From assembly GCA_021018995.1 (NCBI GenBank), contig CM037590.1:101557097-101621096 (forward strand): a stretch of DNA of 64,000 nt, in the 5' to 3' direction. The notes beneath the pieces are model-generated. The model was not told the DNA's origin. It did not search any database and saw only the letters and a program-made list of their open reading frames with translations. Each line of letters opens with the position of its first letter. Positions within the stretch are counted from its first letter, which is position 1. Both the position numbers and the translations under genes were made by a program. This document shows positions 23,744 through 36,160 of this stretch, in pieces. The DNA is from Chloranthus sessilifolius (taxonomy: Eukaryota > Streptophyta > Magnoliopsida > Chloranthales > Chloranthaceae).

Positions 23744-25826
23744 TGTGATAGCCCGAATTTTGGCACCCTGAAACCCATGCCATCAGCACAGCCCTCCAAG
23801 CCGTGCCCCAGTAGTCCATACGAAATATTGGTATATCAAGCAACTCAAGTAAAACATGTAAACTGAACAACGTGAAATAAAGACATGCTAGTCCAAAGAA
23901 AAAGCTCAAAAGACAGTTCTACTTCCATGCCAATGCATGAACAGAAGAACCGATCCGAACCATCGGTGATAGCAAGATCACTCCAGATGGTTCGTCCAAA
24001 AGAATATATCATTTAAGTTATAATTTTTTTAAATATAAGGCTTGACATACCAAGCCGTACATAATACTCTCAAAAATCTCTCTCAAAGTACGCAACGGGT
24101 CCTCTAGAAAAAGTCCTCAGGAGGAGGCTCCAACTCTTTCCCGAGCACGTAATCCGAATCCCTTGGATTTACGTCTCCCGAAGCCTTAACAGTCGCAAGC
24201 AATGGACCTGTGACGTATAGTCAAAAAGGGGTGATCTACATCCTAGCTCAATAGGGAAACAACAAGTGAATATATAAGTCAAGCTCTCACATATATTCTA
24301 AAATAATTTAAAAGTATGATTTATCAGACGGAATTACTGAGAAAATAATTTAAATAACTAAAAGATGTACTAGATGCAACTGTTGCTTTACATGGGTTTG
24401 TTCATTCTCAATTTATTGGTATTAGATACTGATTCGGCCTAATCACTTAAATCTTAACTTAAACATTTCCCAACTTACTATAGAGTCGGGCGCTCGATGG
24501 AATACCCTCCATCATCGTCTAAATAGACAGTTTTTTCATATCTGTTTCTTTCTTGAATACTACCCGGGTCCCTTTCTCATAGGCGACGAGGTTTCTAGTC
24601 TCATATACACATCCCTGGGATGTCAAACTGGTGTATGGATTGGCCGCCGTACTGGTCACGGATATCCTGCCGCATCAGTCGTGGGTATCCCGCCACGTCA
24701 GTGGGGTATTCTGTTCAAACCTTAAATATCAAAGTGCACTACATATAATTATTCACCGTGTGATTGCGCTAATTTTAGTATATTAGGCCTTATCAACTTT
24801 TTTTTTACTTTACTAACAGTTTTCACCTGCATCCTGGGATGCCACTGGCTCAATGCATCACTTAGATGCTCAATATCACAATTTCACGTCCCCTGGGGAC
24901 CTTACGAGTTAATTTAGTATTCATACACACACTCACTCTCTTAGAAATCACATTTTGATGCATAAATATTCATTTAAATCACTCTACATACATGCTTTTA
25001 AAAATTAAAATATATGTTCAAGGTGTTTCCTACCTCACGCGTTCGAATCACTAAGCATCAAAGTCCACGCGACTCTACATGCTCACGTTTTGCTCGTACC
25101 ACCTATGGAACACTATAACACAAGTGAGGCATCAATAAGGATGCATTAAAAAATGTATAAGACCCTCCCTGAACCTCAAAATCTAATTCAAAAGCCAATA
25201 AAAACTATCAAAATTGATTAATCGATCTCCCAAAATCGATTAATCGAAATCCCAAATTGATTAATCGATCCCAAATCGATTAATCGAAAATCCAAACTTT
25301 GATTAATCGATCCAAAATCGATTAATTGAAAATCCAAACTCAATTGATCAATTTTAAAATCGATCAATCGATTTTCCCAACTCTCCATTTTCCAACCACT
25401 GGAAGTGCTCAGACGATTAATCGATTAATCGAAATTCCAAAATCGATTGATTGATTTCAAATCAATCAATCGGTTTTGAGCAATTCTGCCCAGCTTACTT
25501 CTGAACCAAAATCGATTAATCAATTTGGTCAGAAACTCAGCCCTTTTTCGGGCATTTCTTCCAAATCTCATCCTTTTCATTTCCCTTCATTTCCATTCCT
25601 TATTTCTTTATTTAAACCTCCATTAAATACACAACAATATGTTTATTTAAAATCAAATAAGACTCACCTTGAATCAATCTCTTGATTGATTAAATGGTTG
25701 GGTTAACGACTAGGGCTCCAACTTTGGCTTCAACGAGTTCCTTGCGCGTCGAATCCAACATTAAATGCTCTTACACGTCTTAAATTCGAATCGCATTACT
25801 CTCCCTTTTGGAATTTACTCCTTCCT

Positions 25827-25864
<38 letters not shown>

Positions 25865-26134
25865 CTTAACTTCTCACCAACCAAACAAGGAGAAATAACT
25901 TCTCCTAAGCTATTAAACCCTTTTAACTCTTTCTTGCCTCGGTGTTAGGCACATACACCCATGACCCGTGTATGTGGTCTCTAAACTAGCTCTAACACCG
26001 TGCACACGTGTTCGTTCACCTCATACTTAATTTATTCATAGTCATCGTGTTGGCATTCACTTGGTCAAACCTGTGACCCATCAGGCACGCATCTCGAGGA
26101 CACTATTAATTGCCCAAAGTTCGGGGGTGTTACA
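23744..26134 (-). repeat. 3' LTR of element D (2391 bp)
   Basis: Direct repeat of 40991-43383. In the element's sense it starts TGTAACACCCCC and ends TTGTCACA in the 5' copy; here the end has decayed to TATCACA. It contains the ATCGATTAATCGAT palindrome array (25212-25535) and a (CT)n run at about 25836-25861 that is much shorter in the 5' copy. Differences between the two LTRs are mostly transitions. Confidence 0.92.
25212..25535. repeat. Array of ATCGATTAATCGAT palindromes in LTR D
   Basis: About a dozen copies of a perfect 14-base palindrome and its one- or two-base variants (GATTGATTAATCGAT, ATCGATCAATCGAT), spaced about 20-30 bases apart. The 5' LTR carries the same array at 42445-42800. 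A third cluster lies upstream of the extra ORF (28110-28345). Confidence 0.9.
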
Positions 26135-26146
26135 TTCTCCCCACCT
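26135..26146 (-). other. Polypurine tract of element D
   Basis: The minus strand reads AGGTGGGGAGAA directly before the TGTAACA start of the 3' LTR, the position expected for the plus-strand primer. Confidence 0.75.
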
Positions 26147-26481
26147 TAGAAATTTTTATCCCCGAAAATGTACCCAAGGGTGTGTCGATGGAGGTTCCCC
26201 ATACACACACACGTAGTTACCATTTAACTAAGCTGCCCATCCTGCACGAACAAATTTACATAGATAACGATGCAAACTAAAGAAGCACAATTTAAGTCAT
26301 GGATAAAATTTAACTTTGATTCACTTTTAATACAAAACAGTATAATCCATCATATAATGGCATGCATGCCAAACTAGTTTCATACATGAGATTTTTCCCA
26401 AAATAATTACAGCTCCAAAAATAATTACAACAAAACTCCAAAAAGCAATCTCAAGCAAAAAGAAATGTCATGATCTCAAGC

Positions 26482-27876
26482 TCACGCGGTCCCCTCTCCA
26501 GGCTGGTCTGCTTCGTCCGGCTGCCCTGCCACGTCTGGCTGTGGTGGCCCTGAGGCAGATGTGTCTGCACCAGAAGTACCCTCAGCAGGTGCGTCGGGCG
26601 TCCAAGTTCGCTCCTCCGCGAGACGCTGCTGGAAATTTGCGAGATAGATGTACCGCATAGTGTGGTACATCAAGAAATCCAAGCGGTAGTTCATCTGTTG
26701 ATTGTTGGCCTCCATCTGGGCCAACACGTCCTCAATAGTAGGAGCGGGGTGAGTGGCTCGCTGATGGTAGGAAGACGTAGGTGTAGTAGGGGGTGGCACT
26801 ATGGACTGCCCCTCGGGTGGTACTGAGCCATGAGACTGTTCTCCCTCAGCTGGTGGATCCTGATGTGGGGGTGGTGGTGGTGTTGGTACCTCTACTGGTA
26901 GGGCCTTCTTTAACAGCCTATAACTACGGCCCCATGAAGCGATGGAGTAATGCTTCGTGTGGTTCGTAGCCTTCATCTCTACGGGTGAAATAGCATACTC
27001 TGGGGCGTTAGAGTAGCATTCCAACATGCTCGATATAAGCCGAGTGTATGACATCTTTTCCTTGGGTCTCAGAGGACCCTTCATCATCTTTTCCTTTATA
27101 TAGATCATCCCCTCAATGAAGAGCTTGGTCGTGTCGAACCAACGGCGGCAGTATGCTACGTATAAGGCCCGCTGGACCAACTCGACCCTCTCTGTATCGT
27201 GTCGCATAGGGTATAGATTACACTTGATGATGGAATCAAGCATCCACATATAAGGAGGTAGGTCTACCCTCCTTATGGATTTGCCTGAACCCTTATTTCC
27301 TCTAGTCATCTCCGTCATGATGTCCTCAAATTTTACTTCCTCAGTAAAATGGTGGGAAGAGGTGGTCTCGGGCACAAAATCTAGGTAACATTTTAGGGAT
27401 TCATGCACATGGCGGCGGGTGAATGTATAACTAGGACCGTCGATCTCTGTCGTAACGGTGTCATCAACCTGACCTGCCCTAAGGTTCTGGTAGAATAGGC
27501 GCATGAGTCGAGGATAAAAGTGTCTGTGCAATGGGTTCAAAAGGTTTCCGAGATCCGCCTTTTGAAGGTATTACCGGGCCCATTGGGTCTCACCCTCGAC
27601 ATCAAGGTCGATAAATAAGACTTCGTCGATGATGTACTCATCTTCGAATTCCTTTGCCGCCTACCACTCATTTGGTTGGGGTAAATTTCCGGGTGGTGGT
27701 TGGGGTATCGGCGACGACTCACGTGAAGACGCGTTCGTCGAATCAGATTCAGAATCTGATGAAGAAACGGGTGATGATGGGGGTGATGGTGATGGTGGTG
27801 GAGGTGCGGCGTTCATACGCCGTACCAAGAGCTTAGACGTCGATTGTTTCGTGGCCAATCGTGTTCGAGGAGGCAT
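26482..27876 (-). pseudogene. Extra ORF of element D, plant-transposon-protein-like, two in-frame stops
   Basis: One frame runs 464 codons from ATG (27876-27874, MPPRTRLATKQSTSK) to a stop at 26482. It is interrupted only by TAG at 27661-27663 and TAA at 27571-27573. The N-terminus is Ser/Pro/Asp-rich. The middle (about residues 112-270) is a folded, charged domain with LPPYMWMLDSIIKCNLYPMR and EGMIYIKEKMMKG. It resembles the 'putative plant transposon protein' domain found in many plant retrotransposon ORFs. The tail is Pro/Gln-rich with a helical segment. It lies in sense orientation between pol and the 3' LTR, the slot of accessory ORFs. The role is unknown. Family assignment is from memory of the pattern. 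Confidence 0.6.
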
Positions 27877-28109
27877 TTTGATCAAAACTTTAAAAAACTT
27901 AGGGTTGTAATGGTCCAAACGAAAAGAAATCAGAATGTAGGGTTTACCTGAGGCACTAGATCCGATTGGCTCAAGATTTCGATCCGAAATCAATCCGAAA
28001 AACTCTAAAACCCTAGCTGTTACGGCTGGTAAGGGGAAGAGAAAATGGCGCCCAAAAATAAACTGAATTTTGAAATGGGAAAGAAAAACCCAAAACTGGC
28101 TTATATAGG

Positions 28110-28345
28110 CAAAAATTGATTGATTGATTTTTGTAACTTAACCTGAGCCGCGCGAAATTGATTAATCGATTTCAAAATCGATTAACCAATTTTCCAAAAT
28201 CGATTAATCGAATTTCACTTGATTAATCGAAATTTAATGCATATAATTTCCAAGTTTGTCATCTCACTGGCGTGTGCCAATCGTTCAATCGACCAAAATT
28301 GATTGATCAATTTCCAAAATTGATTAATCGAATTGGAAGTCGATT
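28110..28345. repeat. Internal cluster of GATTAATCGA palindromes upstream of the extra ORF
   Basis: Eight or so ATTGATTAATCGAT and ATCGATTAATCGAA variants lie between the end of pol and the extra ORF. The motif is the one arrayed in both LTRs of D. Confidence 0.85.
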
Positions 28346-28620
28346 AATCAGTTTTTTTAACATATTTCTCAAAAATTTTACGCTTTATTTTTCCTTCATT
28401 TTCTTGGCAGTTCTTGACTAGTTGGTCATTGGCTTTGTGAAGCATGTCTTCATTAGCTATGGCTTGACGTAGTGAACACTATGCCATGAGTTTGCATCGC
28501 ACCAAGGCACGTTTTCAATGCCCATTCTTTCCATTGAGTAAGTTGGCCAAAATAGTCAACATTTGATTACATATTGGTTTAGATTTTTTGAGCATACACG
28601 CGATGATACAATTAGGGTGT

Positions 28621-29795
28621 CAACTCTCGATAAACAAATCTGGTAACTGCTCTTTCACGTCGGCCTCGCGTTCCCACGTAGCTTCTTCGGCCGAATGATT
28701 TTTTCATCGAACAAGTACTAAAGGAATTACTTTGGTGCACAGTACTTGCTCCTTTCTATCCAATATCTCTGCCGATTCTTCAATCATGCTCATGTCTTCA
28801 TGCATTTCTAACGGTTGATTGACCAAAACATGAGTAGGGCCATTAATATATTTCTTTAGCATAGATACATGAAACACATTGTGCACTTGATCAAATAATG
28901 GGGGTAAACCAATGCAATAAGCAACTTCCCCAATTCGACCCAAAACCTCGAATGGTCCAAGATGGCGGGGACTCAACTTGCCTCTCTTTTCGAATCTCAT
29001 TACACCTTTCACTAAGAACTCAGGTCTAATGCCTTCAATTACGTCTTGGCGGATCTTGGTCAACTCTGGGTCTTTCATTTGTAACTCATGCATACGCTCA
29101 AATATCATCGGTCTCACTGATATGTTAGCCAAGAAGGCTTCTGTGATTTGCACCTTGATATTTGCATCATACAGGGAAAGATCTTCAAATAACTTCCATC
29201 GGTGCATACCCAAAATCATACTAGCCAACTGAGCTGAACCCTTCCGGCTCAAGGCATCGGCTACTACATTAGCTTTGTCAAGATGGTACTGTATGGAATA
29301 GTCATAGTCCTTGAGGAACTCCATCCATCTGCGCTGCCTCATATTTAGCTCTTTTTTTATAAATAGATATCTGAGGCTCTTGTAGTCGGTAAAGATCTCA
29401 AAGGTCTCACCGTACAAATAGTGTCTTCAGATCTTCAACATAAATATGATCGCTGCTAGTTCCAAGTCATGTGTCGGGTAGTTCTTTTCATGCTCTTTCA
29501 ACTGTCTTGACCCGTAAGCTTTCACCTTTTTGTGTTGGTTGAGCACGCAGCCCAAACTATTATATGAAGCATCACTGTATACTGTGAACCCTTCACTGCC
29601 TAAAGGAATCGCTAGTACTGGAGCTGAAGTGAGTCTCTTCTTGAGTTCTTGAAAACTCTGCTCGCACACTTCACTCCATTCGAATCTTATATCCTTCCGT
29701 GTAAGTCTCGTGAGCGGTCCCAATATCTTTGAAAACCCCTCAACGAAATGTCGATAATAGCCGGCTAGTCCAAGGAAACTATGAACGTCGGTCAC
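28621..29795 (-). pseudogene. Element D RNase H and core-deleted integrase with chromodomain-like tail
   Basis: The 29427-29795 frame gives the end of RT and RNase H ([31 protein letters not shown]). The 28704-29417 frame continues RNase H ([20 protein letters not shown]) into the pre-integrase linker. At about residue 137 (near 29005) it passes directly to the integrase C-terminal module ([33 protein letters not shown]). The zinc-binding and DDE core are missing without loss of frame. A TGA replaces the Trp of the chromodomain-like tail, which reads on as KNHSAEEATWERE to a stop near 28620. Integration in cis is impossible. Confidence 0.85.
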
Positions 29796-29857
29796 GGTCT
29801 TTGGTTATTCCCAATTTACTATTGCTTCAATCTTAGCTGAATCTATCGTGACACCAT
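29689..29857. repeat. Left copy of a ~169-bp host duplication flanking element E
   Basis: D pol sequence directly left of E. The same text appears at 37955-38124, right of E, with a single extra C. A normal Ty3/gypsy insertion duplicates only 4-6 bp. Confidence 0.92.
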
Positions 29858-31713
29858 TGTTAAGTAGTGAAAAATACCATTTTTTACCCCTAAACATGAG
29901 CTTTGAAAGACCCTTGAGAAGACTAAATAAGTGCTTTAGTGTGCATTTTACAGCTAACCAATTAGACAGGTCCAAGTCCGAAAAGCATCCTAAAATGATC
30001 AAAAAGCTGACAACTCATGTCAAGCTAAAAGATGGATTGAAGAAACAACCTCAGCAATGGCTAAAAAGGGTCTAAAAGAGCAGACAAAGACCTGAAAAAA
30101 AGAGAGAGAGCCATTCGCAAAGAAGACTGGGAGCCTAGAGTCCAATTCGCAAAGAACTTTTACTATTCGCAAAGAACCTTGAACTTTGCGAAAAGAAGAA
30201 AACACTCCTCGAATAGAAGATTTACCTCTGCGAAAAGAAGAGAAGTCCTTTGCGAAAAGAACTTGGCCAAAGTCCTTGCTAAAAGAACTTCAAGCCAAAG
30301 TCCTTGCGAAAAGAACTTCAAGCCAAGATGCTTTAGAAAGAACTTCAAGCCAAAATGCTTTGAAAAGAACTTCGAGCCAAACTACTTTGCGAAAAGACCC
30401 TTAAACTCCGTGGAAATGGCATACCGGGATTTAGACCACTTTGAAGGGCATTTCAAGAACTCACGACGCCCCAATGTAATTAAAAGCCCAAAGACATTAA
30501 GATTCCAAGCACAAACCAAAGGCATATTCCACGTGAAAACCCAAAGATGAAATCACTTGGCGGGAACTTAGAAGCTCAAACAAACTTTTGAATTCCCATA
30601 ACGAATTGATGCTTCTAACGCTGATTGGGGAACGATCGGAGCATTTTCATTGGCGGAAACAGTCTGGATCCCCGTGCTCAATGACCATTGGGCAATCCAG
30701 ATCCGAGCACTTCGATTGGTCAATTCACCTTGTCGAGGATAGAGGAAAGCTATAAATTGAGAAGACATTTGCCCAATTGAGGCATCCAGATTTTAGAGTT
30801 TTCATCTCTGTTTCCCCATTCGAAGCTCATCCGATTCCCTGTAATCCCTTCTTGTATTTTACCTTTGAGAGCCATTGCAGTGATTTGTACTTCCAAGTTC
30901 TGATTCAAGATCAGAATCTGAGGGCTCTTCGAGAAGCTCAGATCGTAAGTCCGAGGGCTCTCTAGAAGCCGTGCTCGTAATTGTAACGTTGGATTTTAAA
31001 AGGTTCTTGTAATTTGTGTCTTCTCCATTGGAGTCATGTCGAGGGTTCGAATGTTCACCTTAGTGCATTAGACTTCTTTAGATTCACTCATCGCATCCAA
31101 CTTCCCTTAATTCATCATCCTGTGCGAATTAGCGTTGGTAACCTAATTCAAGCGGCATTCTGATGATGTTCATGTTCAAATAAAGAATAGGCCACGACTA
31201 GTCGATGATCCGTGACAAATCACGACCATAAGTCTAAACCTATTCCTTAATTCGGATTTATTTCTCTTACATCCGTCTGGTAGCAGATGAAGATTGAATC
31301 TCTGCTCTGTTGAACTACTGATTCTCCATTAAAATTCAAAGGCTAAAATACATGAAGCTATTATTTCGCATTTGTCTTATTTTAAACACCTCCACAACTC
31401 GGATCTGGATCACGTAGTTAGTTCTTTTCTTTATTTGCTTTTAGTTAAACGTGACAAAACCCAACACTCTCTTTTATCTATTCTTTATTTTAGATAATTA
31501 TAGAGCCAGATCTGGTAGCACAGATCTGGAGGTTTATCTCTCATTTTAGACAAACTTCTCTGGGCGATCTTGAAATACTTACTTTTAAAACTTGCTACAA
31601 TTGGCCCACGATCTTGCGGGCCATCCCTTTCATAAGTTAACATCCATATAATTTAGCATTCTTTAATTCTTTAATTTTTTGCACACATTTTTGGCACACT
31701 TGGAGCGACAACA
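29858..31713 (+). repeat. Left LTR of element E
   Basis: It starts TGTTAAGTAGTGAAAAATAC and ends ...GCGACAACA before the PBS. U3 contains three TTCGCAAAG motifs (30113-30173) followed by about seven CTTTGCGAAAAG or related units (30184-30400), which are reverse complements over nine bases. CGATTGGTCAATT (CAAT-type, about 30712) and TATAAATTGA (30751-30760) form a core promoter. Confidence 0.85.
30113..30400 (+). repeat. U3 motif array and minisatellite of LTR E
   Basis: TTCGCAAAG copies are followed by a tandem of ~30-base units built on TTTGCGAAAAGAACTTC and AAGCCAA. The right LTR has the same array at about 36415-36715. Confidence 0.85.
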
Positions 31714-32430
31714 AGTTTTTTGGCGCCGTTCTTGGGAAGTTTGTTCTAAAATAGGTAGACCTAAGTTTTTTTATTTTGTAGATTTGATTTTTATTTTAAT
31801 TTTTCTTTAAACCACTTTGCATTCCAAGTGCTTGATTAAATGTCTCTGACGTTTTGTATAGAAAACTGTTTCTTTATGACGAAATTTTTTATTTTTTTTT
31901 TACGAGTTTTATTCTTTGCCTTCTAGTTATTTGAATAAATGTCGCCACTCTTTTGTCTTTTGTCAAATTTGGGCAAGAGCTTTGAGTTTTTCTTTTTATT
32001 TTTGTCAATACTTGAATAAGGTGCAGCTTTTGGATGTTTGCAGATCGAGCAGCCGTCAACAAGGAGACATCTGGACCAAAGCTGGAGCAGATCTGCTTGA
32101 GTTTGCATCCTTCTCCTTTGCATTCATTTTCTACTTTTAAATTCTTGAGAACCAGCTCATTGTGTTTTAATGTTTGTTTTGATTATAATTTCTCTCTTTT
32201 AGGCATCTTGATTTTTTTTTACAAAACCAAATACAAAATAAAAGAAGTCGAAACACAAATAGAAAATCTCGAGTTGTTTCTCATTATTTTCAAGAAGAGT
32301 AAATAAGGGCTCTTGTTGAGCCCGGATCCAAAACAAGTAAAAAAACAATTGGATAGCAATATGGTCAATGTTGATTTACATCGAAAATTCAAAAAATGAA
32401 AAAATGAAAAATAACAAAATTGTTGAAAAG
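31714..32430 (+). other. Element E leader and PBS; no clear coding
   Basis: The PBS TGGCGCCGTTCTTGGGA (31721-31737) is close to the Athila tRNA-Asp site. The rest is T-rich leader. Short open frames (for example 32034-32306) show no family motif. Confidence 0.65.
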
Positions 32431-33075
32431 ATGAGGAGGAGAAATTTGTTCCTCACCTCCCATTTCCCCATGCAATGAAAGTTCTCCTTTTGACAAAGGA
32501 AACACAAAAATTGAGGAAATGATGGAGACATTCAAGCAAGTTAAATTAATCTACCTCATTGATGCAATCAACAGTCCCCGCTTATGCAAAATTTCTCAAA
32601 GAGGTGTGCACCCACAAAAGGCAATCTAGGATACATTTATCCAAGAAGGCCTTTGTGGAAAATCAACCAAGTGCTATCAATTGCAACACCACCTAAGATG
32701 CAAGACCGAATCCCCACAATCCCCCATCATTGGGGAGCACACCATTGAGAAAGCCTTGCTAGATCTGGTGCTAGTGTCAACTTCTGCTTATGAGAAGCTA
32801 GGTTTGGGAGAATTGAAACCCACTCAAGTGGTGTTACAATGACAGATCTGAAAGGAAACCTATGGGGTTGATTGAAGATGTTTTGGTAGGAGTAGACAAG
32901 TTTTCTACCTGCTGACTTTTTGGTGTTGGACATGGAACCAACCAAAAGTACCACCGCCATCCCTGTCATTATGGGAAGACCATTCCAGCTCTGACTAATG
33001 CATGCATTCAATGCAGTGCAGCATCATGGAGGTGTCTTTTGGAAATATGAAAGTTAAATTGAATGTGTATAATCG
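32430..33075 (+). pseudogene. Athila-type gag-protease junction remnant in element E
   Basis: Across frames the plus strand gives VPAYAKFLKEVCTHKRQSR, then IGEHTIEKALLD...GASVN, then YEKLGLGELKPTQVVLQ, LIEDVLVGVDKF, ADFLVLDME and IPVIMGRPF. That order is the Athila protease region. Several frameshifts and stops break it, so nothing can be expressed as one product. Confidence 0.75.
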
Positions 33076-34640
33076 TTACTCAACCTCAATTCTCTCACGA
33101 GGAATGTTTCCATGTTGACATCATTGATGAGGGTGGAGGAGTCTTTACAAACATTTCGCAAGGTAAAGACTCCACCATCTATTCTAATCCTCTGCCTTTT
33201 CTCTTGTCGAAATCAAAGGTGTAGATCACAATGATCTTTTGAGCAAAGAAACTCACAGGAGGAAACCCTCGGATCATGATCGCTTCTACTCTTATTCTTT
33301 CTGTGATTCTTTGGTACTTAAGCTACATTTGAGGCCATTTTAAATATGGGAAAAACCGAGAAATCTCTTCTTGCCATGTTCCCTAAATCTTGACCAAGAA
33401 GAGGCAAAACACCCCAAAAGCCAAAGGCAAAGCCAAGAAGTCCAAGAGAAAACTTTCAATGGACAAAGCAGATAGGGTTGAAAAGAAAAAAAAATCGCCA
33501 TGAGGAGCCCACCCTCGCCTCGAGCCCAGTCCGAGCGTCCCCATTACCCATTCCTTTGGTTTTGCCTAACCCATTCATTGATGCCCGAGCTCATACGAGC
33601 TATTGGTGGATGAAACTTTTCTCCTCCAAACCTGATTGCGTGCTATCTTTAAGATATCTCAGGAGGCTTCCTCAGCACCATCCTCACTCCATTACCCGAG
33701 AAAATTTACCCAAGGATGACAAAGCTGGTATCGTAACCTCACCCGTCACAGAGGAACATGCCGATGTGCCAACCCTAGTTATTTTATAGACAATCCGTGG
33801 ACTTAATCAGGATCGCTGAGGACATTGGACATGCCCTAGGGATACCTTTTCAATTCAATCTGATGGACCCTTGATCGCTCCACAAGTTGCCTCTTTCAGA
33901 GATATGGCGCCCATTTGACACGAGGGCATGGTGGGTTCTGGGCAATCAATAGTGAGAAGAGATCCGCCTAATATCTCCGATGGATTCCATACTCCGAGAG
34001 AGTTTTATGTTCTTGGGCACACCAGAGAGGCGAACCCCATCTTAGAAGCCTCTTTCACTTCTCTAAGGGGCAATTCTTCAATGCCCCCATGCCGATCCTG
34101 AAAGCAATGGTCGATGTGAGTGCCAAGGTAAAAAGGAATGTAAGATTCGCCTCCCTTTGGAAGACTCATTACGACCCTCTTAAGAGCCAAGTTTGACATT
34201 GATAGGAAGAGCCCTTTGAGGTACTCCTCCTCACAACTTTGGCAAGAAAGCCCGGACCACAAGTCGTGCCATGTTAAGAAGAATGAGGGAAGTAGGAGAA
34301 TCGACCCCTACCAGGTTTACAAGCCCAATTCATCAATTGTCTCTTTCTTATTTTCTTATTTTCTCGCTTTTTATTCTATTGCAATTTTTTTTCTATAAGT
34401 CGTGCCTAACCAAATTGCTTTTTGTTCTCCCTATTTGAAAACTTACAACCCTCCCCTACTCCCTTTCCCCCTTTTATTTTCTATCCAAATTTCGATGTGC
34501 TTGTCAGAATCGCTGTATTATTGTTGTTTCTGCTCTTCCCTAATAATTGTCCACCACCTTTGAACCGTTGAGGACACTGTTCCCCATAGGTTTGGGGGTG
34601 TGGCATAAGTCCCGCTTAGGAATAGTTAACATAACAGCAG
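33076..34640 (+). pseudogene. Element E decayed coding-like region, product not identified
   Basis: An open stretch at 33478-33789 is Pro/Arg-rich, with NPFIDARAHTSYWWMKLFSS. It resembles Athila polyprotein or env-region text but I cannot place it firmly. After about 34540 the sequence turns into the GAGGACACTGTTCC..GTTTGGGGGTGTG block that follows coding sequence in Athila relatives (compare 23230 and 47590). Confidence 0.4.
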
Positions 34641-36160
34641 AATTACCTAAGTAATTAGGAAATGTATTAATTTACTTAAGAATCATGACAACTAGAAAAT
34701 TTAAAATTCCTTTGCCAAATTTAGACATTCTAAACCTTCCGATATCCTACATTTCCATGATGATTACACCATAAAAACATACCTGCATCGCACGTAGTAA
34801 GTCAAAAGGAAGAGAAAAGGTAAAGATATACTTAAAAGCTCAAGGAAAACCATAACCAGGAGAATTGAGCTCATATATTTACGAGCTCTATTGAAGAGTG
34901 ACTGAGGCAATTATTTCAGATTCAATGGATTGGGTGAGGCATTAGATCCACTAGAAGTTAGGAAACTCCAAATTAAAACAAGAAACAGCACTGATGAAAC
35001 AGAGGAAAAGATCAAGGCCTTCTTTAGACAACTTGAACCTAACAGAACCAACCAAGAAAAATCACCCTGCTTGTACCCCATTTGAGTCATAAATCCTACA
35101 ATTCTTCATCAAAAATACTCAAAAGTACTTTTTGAACCTATGGAACCAATTCACCTTCCCTCACTCGAGAATTCAGGAGGTAAAGGAGAAAGAACAAGAT
35201 GGACCATTTGCAACATCAAGAAAATGAAGAGAAAATACCTCAAAAACAGCAATATGGTGGACCGAGAAAAGAAGAGACAAACAATGTGAAAAAGTTGCAA
35301 GCAAAAGGCAAAAAGGGACTTTATGTTGAAAATTCAAGATCAAAGAAAGAACTGATCACCGTGAATGTGAGAATCTCAAAAGAAGAAGAAAGAAGCTAAA
35401 CTCAAAAGGTGGAGTCATGAACCATCTCCTGCACTTCACAGTTCTCAAATTCAAACCTCTGTTCAAGCGCCTTTCCTTGAAACTTCACTCCATAAGCCAT
35501 ACAAACAAACCTAGATTAAAAGCCCTTGTGATCCAAAGTTGAGTGAAAGTCATGTGGAGATAAGAAGTGACCTAATCTATGGTGAGGAGATGTCAATGAT
35601 GCCATTGCCTAAGAATCATGCCTATGCTCATGCTTACGATCCATTTGGGAGATGTAATCGCTCTTGAGCTTGAGTGAAAATGAACCCCTCAACAAAAAAC
35701 ACGATGAGAGTATACGTGAGTGTTTGGGTTGGAACTTGAGCACCTTAAGTATGACTTATAACCTAATTTTTATCCATAGGATGAGCTTCTTCAGGCACAT
35801 TTGTATGAGTTTCTATGACTGTTCACAGTTGGAAATATTGAAACATTCATGAGGTTTATAAATGTTTAAATCCTGTGCAAAACAATAATCAAATTTTCTG
35901 TTTCATCATTGATTCAAGAGTAACTAACCCTGCTCCTTGATTGCTCATTTGATAATATTGCACCGATGTTAATCATTTCATGGAGAAGTTTGTGGGTACC
36001 TTCACGAAAACCCTCGAGACTTCACTCCTCCTCTAGGGATCACCTAGGGGTTTAAAAGGCTTGTTGCATATGCTAAATGCACCTGTGCTTCCTACAAAAG
36101 TGGCTCTTTATTTTGCTTTTATGTTTCTTTGCTCGGGGACTAGCAAAGCTTAGGTTTTTG
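34641..36160 (+). other. Element E 3' non-coding region
   Basis: A-rich sequence without a supported gene. The last ~170 bases (35990-36160) match the end of element C's internal region (44557-44731): both contain CTAGGGATC.CCTAGGGGTTT and GCTAAATGCA, then the tract before the LTR. Confidence 0.6.

Noticed and set aside
25212..25535. Palindrome array as a CRISPR or telomere-like repeat
   Set aside because: Irregular spacing, no unique spacers, eukaryotic LTR context.
26500..27540. Extra ORF of D as an envelope gene
   Set aside because: No signal peptide, transmembrane segment or cysteine pattern; the tail is Pro/Gln-rich.
30179..30550. 123-aa Lys/Arg-rich repeated protein in LTR E
   Set aside because: Product of the ~30-base tandem repeat in U3; the other LTR breaks the frame by indels.
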